Shown here: positions 7,805 to 15,112 of the stretch, piece after piece
How the letters are laid out: every line of letters starts with the position of its first letter
Position numbering within the stretch: the stretch's first letter is position 1
Assembly (NCBI GenBank): GCA_900542175.1
Contig: UQNC01000033.1
Coordinates: 1 to 22,109, forward strand
Reading direction: 5' to 3'
Source: an uncultured Collinsella sp.
GTDB lineage: Bacteria > Actinomycetota > Coriobacteriia > Coriobacteriales > Coriobacteriaceae
Length of the DNA: 22,109 nt
Translations under genes and position numbers: made by a program
The notes under the pieces: generated by a model
What the model was told of the DNA's origin: nothing
Databases searched by the model: none
The model's input: the letters and a program-made list of their open reading frames with translations, nothing else

Positions 7805-9567
7805 TACTTGCTTGCGAACAGCCAGACTAGGATGATCACCAGGATTGCGGCGATGATGCAGGCGATGGCTCCGGTGAATTTGACGCGTGAGTCGCGGGTG
7901 CGCTCTCGTACGTCGTCTTCGGCGGCCTCGAGCTGGGCCACTTCGCGCTCGGTTTCGGCGTGTTCGGCTTTGTCTCGGGCCAAGGATCCTGCAAGCGACT
8001 CAGTGATCTCTGGGTGGTCGTGCACTTCGGTCGCCTGTTCGATGATCGACTGCGCATGTGCGGCATCTGCTTGGGCGTTGGCGATGCTCTGCTCCTGGTC
8101 GCGGCGTGCCTTGTCCTCGGCAGTGATCTTCTCGCGCAGTTCGCGCTGACGAGTCGCGGCGGCGGTCTTTGCCGTCTGCAGCTCGTCGCGCGCGGCATCG
8201 GCTTCGGTCGTCACGGCTTGGTGCGCGCGTTTTGCGTCGGCGATAGGGGCTTGAGCCTGCTCGACGGCCTGCTCGGCTGCGGCAAGCGAGTGCTCAAGGT
8301 CGGCGGTGATGCGCGGGACATCTTCTTCGGCTTTACGCAGGGCATCTGCCGTGTCGGAAATCTGCATCGAGAGCTCGCTGGTGCGCACCGTATAGTTGGC
8401 GGGATTTGCCGAGGGATTGCGTTGCAGCTCGGCATACTCATGGCGCAGCGTCTCGAGCTGGGCGCGCGTGGCGTCGACGGTTTGTTGTGCGGCCGCAATG
8501 CCGGCGTCTCGCTCGGCCTTCACCTTGTCGCGGATGCGCTTGGAATCCTCAAGACGTCGAACGAGGCGGTTGCCGGTCTCGCGAGAGCTCGCCTCGCGGG
8601 CCTCCACGGCGTCGAGCGCGGCCTTCAGGCGGAGCTCAGTCGCGTCATCCTCTGTCTTCATTTGTTCGAGCTGACCCTTGAGCTCTGTCGCTTTGGAGGC
8701 GTGGGCATCACGATCAATCTCGGCGGCCGCTGCAGTCTTTTGGGCCGTGGCAATCGCCTGGCGCTGGTCGGCGACGATCTGGTCGTAGCGGCCTGCGATA
8801 TCCTGGCGCGTCTCGAGTTCCTCGGCCTGATCGGCAATGCGCTGCTCAAGTTCGGCCAGGTGGGCGCGGGCATCGGCAAGTGCCTTTTTCGCGGCGTTCA
8901 TCTCGCGCATGGCCGAGGCACCCTGGGCGATAAAGGTGCCCACGGCGTTCGCAGTGTTCGAGACAGCGGTCCCCAGATCGCGGCTCGCGGCGGAGGAGTG
9001 CGGGGCGGTCGGGCGAGCGGTGTCGGCAGCGTCCGCATCGGCAGTCTGCGGCACGGCGATATTGCCGGTACCGCCTTCGATCACAGAAAAGCCTGCTGCG
9101 TGCGGGTCGACCGCATCGGTGCCAATCGTGGGATGCTCGAGCTGCAGAAACGAGGGCATGGTGCTGCCCTGGTCGGCAACCGGAGTCTCGCCGGGTACGA
9201 AGGTCGAGGCTGCCTCGGCGGCCTCCTCTTCCTCGGCGTCAACGTCAGCGTCGGCCACGGCGTCTTTCATCGCTTTGACGGCATCCATCATGGAGTCCAT
9301 GACGGCGTCGAGCTCTTCTTCCGAAGAAACCTCGATAGGGCCCGCAGCTTGCGGAGCAGCATCCTGTACGGGGCGGTCGTCCTGAGCGGGCGCATCGTCG
9401 TTTTGCTCGTCTGCATCTTCGGCGCCAGGGGTTTCCGCCGTAGCGCTTTCGTCCAAGAATGGGCCGTCGAGGTCAATATCATCGCAGGTCACAGCGTCGG
9501 CATCTGCAGTGACGTCTGCGGAATCATCAATATGCTGTTGAGTCTGGGGGTCCAGCTCGTCTGTCAT
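7804..9567 (-). CDS. Tail-anchored coiled-coil protein of unknown function
   Basis: About 587 residues. The N-terminal ~190 residues are very acidic and rich in Asp, Ala and Glu, and look disordered. The middle (~220-555) is heptad-like, rich in Ala, Glu, Gln, Lys and Arg with almost no Gly or Pro, so a long coiled coil is predicted. One hydrophobic segment at the very end (TGAIACIIAAILVIILVWLF, then ASK) predicts a C-terminal membrane anchor with the bulk in the cytoplasm. There is no signal peptide and no enzymatic motif. An open frame reaches 9690, but AGGAG at 9577-9581 sets the start at ATG 9567 (9 nt away) or ATG 9573 (3 nt away); the first has better spacing. The architecture suggests a scaffold, envelope or cell-shape role, which is inference only. 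Confidence 0.8.
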   Translation of the reverse strand: MTDELDPQTQQHIDDSADVTADADAVTCDDIDLDGPFLDESATAETPGAEDADEQNDDAPAQDDRPVQDAAPQAAGPIEVSSEEELDAVMDSMMDAVKAMKDAVADADVDAEEEEAAEAASTFVPGETPVADQGSTMPSFLQLEHPTIGTDAVDPHAAGFSVIEGGTGNIAVPQTADADAADTARPTAPHSSAASRDLGTAVSNTANAVGTFIAQGASAMREMNAAKKALADARAHLAELEQRIADQAEELETRQDIAGRYDQIVADQRQAIATAQKTAAAAEIDRDAHASKATELKGQLEQMKTEDDATELRLKAALDAVEAREASSRETGNRLVRRLEDSKRIRDKVKAERDAGIAAAQQTVDATRAQLETLRHEYAELQRNPSANPANYTVRTSELSMQISDTADALRKAEEDVPRITADLEHSLAAAEQAVEQAQAPIADAKRAHQAVTTEADAARDELQTAKTAAATRQRELREKITAEDKARRDQEQSIANAQADAAHAQSIIEQATEVHDHPEITESLAGSLARDKAEHAETEREVAQLEAAEDDVRERTRDSRVKFTGAIACIIAAILVIILVWLFASK

Positions 9568-9824
9568 AGGCATGTGCTCCTCATCGTTGTTTGTCACCCT
9601 ATGATAAAGTCTCGCGCCGACATCCCGCGCGCTGCAGCAAAGTTTCAAAACGTGTTCGATGGCTCGCGTCGATAGCAAAAACTCGGCCACTTTATCCAGT
9701 TTGTACTTGACATTCCCTTCGCCGAAAGACGTTGCGCCGTTCGCCTGCCATGGGCTTTATTTTTCACTTGAACCCGCTAAAGTTGCATTTCAGCTTTTGG
9801 CGCGTGAAGTTGGATGCGCGCAGT

Positions 9825-9842
9825 CGACGGGCAGGCCCGTCG
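9825..9842 (+). other. Leader hairpin before the SDR gene
   Basis: CGACGGG (9825-9831) pairs with CCCGTCG (9836-9842), only a few nt upstream of the GAAAGGAC ribosome-binding site. It may stabilise the mRNA 5' end or tune translation. A similar compact hairpin precedes pstS. Confidence 0.4.
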
Positions 9843-9861
9843 CGATTTGAAAGGACTTTAT

Positions 9862-10662
9862 ATGGGACTTTTCACTGGTAAGACCGTGATCGTCACCGGC
9901 GGCGGCAAGGCCACGCTCAAGGACGGCTCCGCTGGCTCCATCGGCTACGGTATCGATATCGCTTTTGCCAAGGAGGGCGCAAACCTCGTCATTACCGGCC
10001 GCAACGTTGCCAAGCTCGAGGCTGCCAAGGAATCCCTCGAGGCCGAGTACGGCGTCAAGGTTCTGCCTGTTCAGGCCGATGTCTCGGCTGGTCAGGACAA
10101 CGAGGCCGTCGTCCAGAACGTCATCGACAAGGCCATTGAGGAGTTCGGCCGCATCGACGCCGTCGTCAACAATGCTCAGGCCAGCGCTTCGGGCGTGACG
10201 ATCGCCGATCACACCATGGACCAGTTCAACCTCGCCATTTACTCCGGTCTGTATGCCACCTACCTGTACATGCAGAAGGCCTACCCGCACCTGAAGGAGA
10301 CCAAGGGCTCCGTGGTCAACTTTGCTTCGGGCGCCGGCCTGTTTGGCAACTATGGCCAGTGCAGCTACGCCGCTGCCAAGGAGGGCATCCGCGGTCTGAC
10401 CCGCGTCGCTGCCAACGAGTGGGGCAAGGACGGCATCAACGTCAATATCGTTTGCCCGCTTGCTTGGACCGCCGCGCTCGAGAACTTCCAGGATGCCTAT
10501 CCCGAGGCGTTCAAGGCCAACGTCCACATGCCGCCGGCGGGTCACTACGGCGACGTCGAGAAGGAAATCGGCCGCGTTGTCGTTCAGCTCTGCGGTCCCG
10601 ACTTTAAGTATATGAACGGCGAGACCGTCACCCTCGAGGGTGGCATGGGCCAGCGTCCTTAG
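9862..10662 (+). CDS. SDR-family oxidoreductase, probably 12alpha-hydroxysteroid dehydrogenase-like
   Basis: A 266-residue classical short-chain dehydrogenase/reductase. The nucleotide-binding region is VIVTGGGK... GSIGYGI (10-31), with ~6 extra residues between its two glycine groups. The NNAQASASG block (103-111) is the NNAG-type motif. The catalytic set is Ser156 (NFASGAG), Tyr169 and Lys173 (CSYAAAKEG). The C-terminus is GETVTLEGGMGQRP. TGRN after strand 2 fits NADP preference. From memory, the SIGYG, AQASASG, SGLYAT, FASGAGLFGN and EGGMGQRP blocks match clostridial NADP-dependent 12alpha-hydroxysteroid dehydrogenases closely, so bile-acid 12-oxidoreduction is the best guess. The substrate cannot be proven here. 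ATG 9862 has AAAGGA upstream; the in-frame ATG 9814 lacks one. Confidence 0.88.
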   Translation: MGLFTGKTVIVTGGGKATLKDGSAGSIGYGIDIAFAKEGANLVITGRNVAKLEAAKESLEAEYGVKVLPVQADVSAGQDNEAVVQNVIDKAIEEFGRIDAVVNNAQASASGVTIADHTMDQFNLAIYSGLYATYLYMQKAYPHLKETKGSVVNFASGAGLFGNYGQCSYAAAKEGIRGLTRVAANEWGKDGINVNIVCPLAWTAALENFQDAYPEAFKANVHMPPAGHYGDVEKEIGRVVVQLCGPDFKYMNGETVTLEGGMGQRP

Positions 10663-10663
10663 G

Positions 10664-10828
10664 GGTTCCGCCGTTCTACCGAACGGCGGACCGGCCGACG
10701 CTGTGCGGGCCGCATTTGGACAATCTGCCGTTCAATTTCAAGGGCGCGACCAGAAGGTCAGCGCCCTTTCATTTCACGGCACCTTGTCTCAAATGCGACC
10801 CGCTCGCTGACGTTGCCAAAATATCGGC
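10664..10828 (+). ncRNA. Candidate structured RNA element, copy 2 (3' of the SDR gene)
   Basis: The same architecture as 7471-7634, starting one base after the SDR stop codon. The entry hairpin is 10664-10676 with 10681-10692. The closing stem is GCCGA 10694-10698 with TCGGC 10824-10828. P1 is GCGGG, CGCATTTG and GACAA (10705-10723) with 10784-10803, keeping the bulged T (10789) at the same place as copy 1. P2 is TGCCGT 10726-10731 with ACGGCA 10776-10781. P3 is GGGCGC + GACC around AGAA (10742-10766). Stem bases differ from copy 1 but remain paired, while GACGCTG, GACCAGAAGGTCA and TTGCCAAA are kept. The rest of the 436-nt gap up to tgt holds two palindromes and the tgt promoter; no gene is seen. 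Confidence 0.55.
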
Positions 10829-10852
10829 GTTGCCGTGGCTGGTAAATAGCTC

Positions 10853-10881
10853 CACTCATCGGGGACGTACTTAAATGAGTG
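10853..10881. repeat. Hairpin with GGGGACGTACTTA loop, copy 2
   Basis: CACTCAT (10853-10859) pairs with ATGAGTG (10875-10881) around the same GGGGACGTACTTA sequence as the copy at 7633-7671. Confidence 0.55.
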
Positions 10882-10894
10882 CCCGCAGAATGAA

Positions 10895-10951
10895 AGTGGA
10901 TAATCTCCCGTTTTTGGGCTGTGCTTTGGGCAAAAGTGGGAGATTATCCAC
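10895..10951. repeat. Inverted repeat (GTGGATAATCTCCC family), copy 2
   Basis: The 14-bp arm 10896-10909 is exactly complementary to 10938-10951; the outer bases seen in copy 1 are eroded. The loop again begins GTTTTTGG. ATCCACGCTCAT recurs directly at 10946-10957 and 10975-10986, which looks like a remnant of a further arm. Confidence 0.7.
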
Positions 10952-11055
10952 GCTCATCCGGTAAGCGTCCAAAAATCCACGCTCATTTGCCGTGTCCCTG
11001 CCGTATCCTCCTCGCACCAGTTTCTGTCGAGTCGGTGCTTCTTGCGGGTTGCCCG

Positions 11056-11061
11056 TATAAT
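11056..11061 (+). promoter_or_regulatory. tgt promoter -10 hexamer
   Basis: A consensus TATAAT lies 38 nt upstream of the tgt start, giving a leader of about 30 nt. No good TTGACA is found 16-18 nt upstream, so the -35 is weak or the promoter needs an activator. It shows tgt has its own promoter despite lying near queA. Confidence 0.55.
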
Positions 11062-11098
11062 GGTTTGCGTATGAACCGCAACCAAGGAGTTCCAGTTT

Positions 11099-12238
<1,140 letters not shown>

Positions 12239-12277
12239 GGGCGACAGACACGCTTGCAGAGCGTGGGCAACGGCAAT

Positions 12278-12326
12278 GGTCGAGCGCCAGCCGGTCGTCA
12301 CATTCGCTGACACCGGCTGCGCGACC
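12278..12326. other. Long bulged hairpin downstream of tgt
   Basis: Four stacked helices: GGTC/GACC, GCGC/GCGC, AGCCGGT/ACCGGCT and GTCA/TGAC (12278-12300 with 12308-12326), separated by small one-sided bulges, with loop CATTCGC. No U-run follows. It may be a 3'-end stability element or an unannotated repeat copy. Confidence 0.5.
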
Positions 12327-12387
12327 GCTGGCCGATAGCTTGTAAGTGCTTGATGCATCGTGGGTACCATACCGAATAGTTGATGTT

Positions 12388-12435
12388 CGGGCGGGTGTTT
12401 GACGCATGGCGTCGACCCCGCCCGTTTTTCTTTTT
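12388..12435 (+). terminator. Rho-independent terminator between tgt and the LOG gene
   Basis: CGGGCGGG (12388-12395) pairs with CCCGCCCG (12417-12424), with an inner GACGC/GCGTC helix, followed directly by TTTTTCTTTTT. It ends only 6 nt before the LOG gene's TAGGAG. It therefore either ends tgt transcription or, if a promoter lies upstream, attenuates the LOG gene. Confidence 0.8.
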
Positions 12436-12451
12436 CTCGATAGGAGTACCC

Positions 12452-13210
12452 ATGATTAAGAATGAGAACGTCGAGGGCGAGCCTGCCTACGACGAGACGT
12501 ACCGCCGCGGCCCCGTGGTCATGCGCGGCCCCATGATTCCTAAGGACAACACCTACGCCAACCTGCTGGCGCCCGAGGAGTCGACTGACTGGCTGCACGC
12601 CGACCCCTGGCGCGTGCTGCGAATTCAGGCAGAGTTTGTCGATGGCTTTGGCGCACTTGCCGAGCTTGGACCTGCGGTGACTATCTTCGGTAGCGCCCGC
12701 ACGCCCAAGACCGATCCGCTCTACAAGGCGGCGCGCACCGTCGGGCGCAAGATCGCGCAACGTGGCGTGGCGGTCATCACCGGTGGCGGCCCTGGCATCA
12801 TGGAAGCGGCCAACAGGGGAGCAGCGAGTGTCAACGGCAAGTCAGTTGGCCTAGGCATTGAATTGCCGCACGAGCACGGGCTCAACAAATACGTGAACCT
12901 CGGCATGGACTTCCGCTACTTCTTTGTGCGCAAAACCATGTTTGTTAAGTACAGCTCGGGCGCCATCGTATTTCCCGGCGGCTTTGGCACGCTCGACGAG
13001 ATGTTCGAGGTTCTCACGCTGGTGCAGACGCACAAGGTCAAGCGCATGCCGCTCGTGCTGGTGGGCACCGAGTACTGGCAGGGCCTATTCGACTGGCTCA
13101 ACGGCCCGGTGATGAGCACCGGTATGATCAGTCCGCTCGATCCGGATCTGGTACACATTACCGACGACCTCAACGAGGCCGTTGACATTGCGCTCAGCGG
13201 GCTGATGTAG
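12452..13210 (+). CDS. LOG-family nucleotide-processing protein (TIGR00730 type)
   Basis: A 252-residue Rossmann-like protein. It carries both signatures of the lysine-decarboxylase-like/LOG family: GGGPGIMEAANRG (111-123) and PGGFGTLDE (175-183). Characterised members hydrolyse nucleoside 5'-monophosphates to free base and ribose 5-phosphate; the old 'lysine decarboxylase' label is wrong for this family. About 70 residues precede the core, as in longer bacterial members. ATG 12452 follows TAGGAG at good spacing, whereas the open frame back to 12380 crosses the terminator. Its substrate cannot be told from the sequence. Confidence 0.9.
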   Translation: MIKNENVEGEPAYDETYRRGPVVMRGPMIPKDNTYANLLAPEESTDWLHADPWRVLRIQAEFVDGFGALAELGPAVTIFGSARTPKTDPLYKAARTVGRKIAQRGVAVITGGGPGIMEAANRGAASVNGKSVGLGIELPHEHGLNKYVNLGMDFRYFFVRKTMFVKYSSGAIVFPGGFGTLDEMFEVLTLVQTHKVKRMPLVLVGTEYWQGLFDWLNGPVMSTGMISPLDPDLVHITDDLNEAVDIALSGLM

Positions 13211-13221
13211 AGTAGCTAAAA

Positions 13222-13283
13222 TGGGACGGGGCTAAAAAGACCGGTGCGTAACGTTACATGCCAGTCTTTTTAGCCCCGTCCCA
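13222..13283. terminator. 20-bp perfect palindrome, probably a bidirectional terminator
   Basis: TGGGACGGGG + CTAAAAAGAC (13222-13241) is exactly complementary to 13264-13283. The loop contains a second palindrome, GTAACGTTAC (13248-13257). It lies 11 nt after the LOG stop and contains A5/T5 runs within the stem, so it could end transcription from both sides. A half copy lies at 5572-5590. Confidence 0.65.
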
Positions 13284-13298
13284 AATGAACTGCTTCCA

Positions 13299-13365
13299 AG
13301 TTGCGGTGGAATAGGGATTGATTGACGGCTAATAAGCCAAAAACAGCCCCTATTTCACCGCAACT
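13299..13365. repeat. AGTTGCGGTGGAATAG palindrome, copy 1
   Basis: An 18-bp stem (13299-13316 with 13348-13365) with one conserved G-T mismatch. The loop carries its own small hairpin, GGCT AATA AGCC (13327-13338). The copy at 16597-16665 has the same outer arms but different inner pairs. It lies between the LOG gene and the 3' end of degV. Confidence 0.7.
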
Positions 13366-13378
13366 GATGTGGGCGTCC

Positions 13379-14239
13379 CTAGCGAGTTGGCTGGTAGCGG
13401 GGGCAGTAGCTGATGGCGATGGCGTCGACGCCTACATGGGTGGCGATGGTGCAGCCGATGGGGCCGGTGCCGGCGTCTACGTAATCCTGGCCCGCGAGTG
13501 CCTCGTTGACAAGTTCCTGCTCCTCGGCGGCGCCGGTCGTGAGCACACGCACGCTTGAGCCCGGGTGCTCGTCCAAAAACGCGAGGCAATCTGCCATGGT
13601 GTTGGCGACGATGCGCTTGGCGCCGCGGCCCTTTTTGATGGCCTTGATCTCGCCCGATTTCCACTCCGGCGAAACGGCCAGGCGAATGTTGAGCATCTGC
13701 GTGAGCTGGCCGGCAAGCTTGGGCGCGCGGCCGTTCTTAACGAGGTTCTCGAGCGTGCGGGGAATCAGCAGCAGGTGGGCGTCGGGCAGGGCCGCGCGGA
13801 TCTGCGCCTCGGTCTCGTCCAGGCTGCGGCCGTCCTCGCGCATAGCCAGCGCGTACTCCACCAGCAGGCCCTCGGCGCCCGAGCCGGCGCGCGAATCGAT
13901 GCAGCGCACGTCGAGCTCGTGGGTCTCGGCGACCAGGCATGCGTTGGAATAGCAGGCGGACCACTCGCTGCACAGCGAGATAAAGATCGCGCTGTCGTGG
14001 CCATCGGCGCGTACGCGGTCAAACAGCGCCTTGAACTCGCCGGCGCTCGGCTGCGAGGTGTGCGGCAGCTGCTCGGAGCCAGCCATGCGGGCGACGTATT
14101 CCTCGGCGGTAATCTGCACCTGGTCGAGCAGGTCCTCGCCCTCGATAATCACATGCAGCGGAATCACGTAAATGCCGAGCTCTTGGGCACGGGCGGGGGA
14201 GATGTCCGACGTGGAGTCGGTTATGATGGCAAAAGACAT
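13379..14239 (-). CDS. DegV-family fatty-acid-binding protein
   Basis: A 286-residue cytoplasmic protein of the DegV/EDD fold. Members bind a long-chain fatty acid; some are FakB subunits that present it to the kinase FakA. The N-terminal strand and loop FAIITDSTSDIS, the SQPSAGEF block and the late GAGTGPIGCTIATH-like region (seen as DAGTGPIGCTIATHVGVDAI) are family features. Nothing distinguishes FakB from other DegV members, and no fakA is in the window. ATG 14239 is preceded by AAAGGTG; the open frame to 14296 has no such site. The -10 at 14297-14302 would give a leader of about 50 nt. Confidence 0.92.
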   Translation of the reverse strand: MSFAIITDSTSDISPARAQELGIYVIPLHVIIEGEDLLDQVQITAEEYVARMAGSEQLPHTSQPSAGEFKALFDRVRADGHDSAIFISLCSEWSACYSNACLVAETHELDVRCIDSRAGSGAEGLLVEYALAMREDGRSLDETEAQIRAALPDAHLLLIPRTLENLVKNGRAPKLAGQLTQMLNIRLAVSPEWKSGEIKAIKKGRGAKRIVANTMADCLAFLDEHPGSSVRVLTTGAAEEQELVNEALAGQDYVDAGTGPIGCTIATHVGVDAIAISYCPRYQPTR

Positions 14240-14296
14240 AATTGCACCTTTCGTTGGGGCGCGGCAGCGCCGCCTTCTGAAAGCAAAGTGCGACAA

Positions 14297-14302
14297 GTAT
14301 AG
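14297..14302 (-). promoter_or_regulatory. Candidate degV promoter -10 hexamer
   Basis: On the minus strand this reads TATACT, about 58 nt upstream of the degV start. The matching -35 is poor, so this is a tentative call. Confidence 0.35.
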
Positions 14303-14326
14303 TGGAGTTGCTCTACATTGCTAGGT

Positions 14327-14347
14327 TCAATTGTTGAATAGTCAACA
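14327..14347. promoter_or_regulatory. Overlapping palindromes between degV and the HAD gene
   Basis: TTCAATTGTTGAA (14327-14339) and GTTGAATAGTCAAC (14334-14347) are two overlapping dyads in the divergent intergenic region. It is the only AT-rich patch there and is placed to serve both genes, as an operator would be. Confidence 0.35.
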
Positions 14348-14395
14348 GTTTGAAGCGGTGGTGTGGAAATCATCAACTGGGGAAGAAGGGTGCCG

Positions 14396-15058
14396 ATGGC
14401 GGCATTGCAACTTTGCGAGCGGCCGGTTGTGCTGTTCGATTTTGACGGCACGGTGGCCGATACGGGTCGGGCAGTGATGACCTCGACGCGCAAGACGCTG
14501 GCTGCGCGCGGGTTTTCGGAGACGCAGATGGGTGATCTGCGCCGCATGATCGGGCCGCCCCTGTGGAAGAGCTTTCACGACTTTTACGGCTTTTCCCGCG
14601 AGGAGTCGCTTGTGGTGGCCGACGAGTACCGCGCCTTTTTTGATGAGCTGGGACCGGAGGAGTACCCCGTGTTCGATGGGATTCCCGAGCTGCTGGATGA
14701 GTTGGCCGCCCGGGGCAAGCGTATGGCCGTGGCGACGTCACGCATGGAGGCCAAATGCATCGACATGGTGCATGAGCTTGGTCTTTCTCAGTTCGAAGCC
14801 GTGGTTGGCATGAATCCGCCGCAGGGGCGCGAGACCAAGGCCGATTCGGTTCGCGATGCCCTGGCGGCGCTCGGCGCGACGGCGGACGATGCCGTGATGA
14901 TCGGCGATCGCTTTAACGACGTCGAGGGCGCGCACGCGATGGGCGTGCCGTGCATCGGCATCTATTCGGGCGCGGCGGCGCCGGGTGAGCATGAGGCGGC
15001 GGGTGCCGATGCAGTGGTGCACTCGGTGGCCGAGCTTGCTAAACTTTTCTCTATCTAG
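14396..15058 (+). CDS. HAD-superfamily phosphatase, phosphoglycolate-phosphatase-like
   Basis: A 220-residue HAD subfamily I hydrolase. Motif I is VLFDFDGTVADTG (~12-24) with the nucleophilic and acid/base Asp. A helical cap follows (~25-85). Motif II is VATSR, motif III is the Lys in GRETKADSV, and motif IV is VMIGDRFNDVEGAHAMGV. This pattern fits Gph/PpaX-like phosphatases, but the substrate of such proteins cannot be read from the sequence. GTG 14363 is an alternative start, but ATG 14396 has GAAGAAGGG at correct spacing and fits the family length. The dipeptidase gene follows after 54 nt and is probably co-transcribed. Confidence 0.88.
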   Translation: MAALQLCERPVVLFDFDGTVADTGRAVMTSTRKTLAARGFSETQMGDLRRMIGPPLWKSFHDFYGFSREESLVVADEYRAFFDELGPEEYPVFDGIPELLDELAARGKRMAVATSRMEAKCIDMVHELGLSQFEAVVGMNPPQGRETKADSVRDALAALGATADDAVMIGDRFNDVEGAHAMGVPCIGIYSGAAAPGEHEAAGADAVVHSVAELAKLFSI

Positions 15059-15112
15059 GAACTAAATGTGAGGGGCGGGTACGCTTGCCGCTCATTGGTA
15101 AGGAGGCAGTCT

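Noticed and set aside
7960..9675. Long plus-strand frame opposite the coiled-coil gene
   Set aside because: No ribosome-binding site or domain pattern is seen. The minus-strand frame has a good start, heptads and a terminal membrane helix.
10664..11098. A preQ1 riboswitch in front of tgt
   Set aside because: The folded element follows the SDR stop, lies upstream of the TATAAT of tgt so would not be in its leader, and shows no preQ1 aptamer consensus. The true tgt leader is only about 30 nt.
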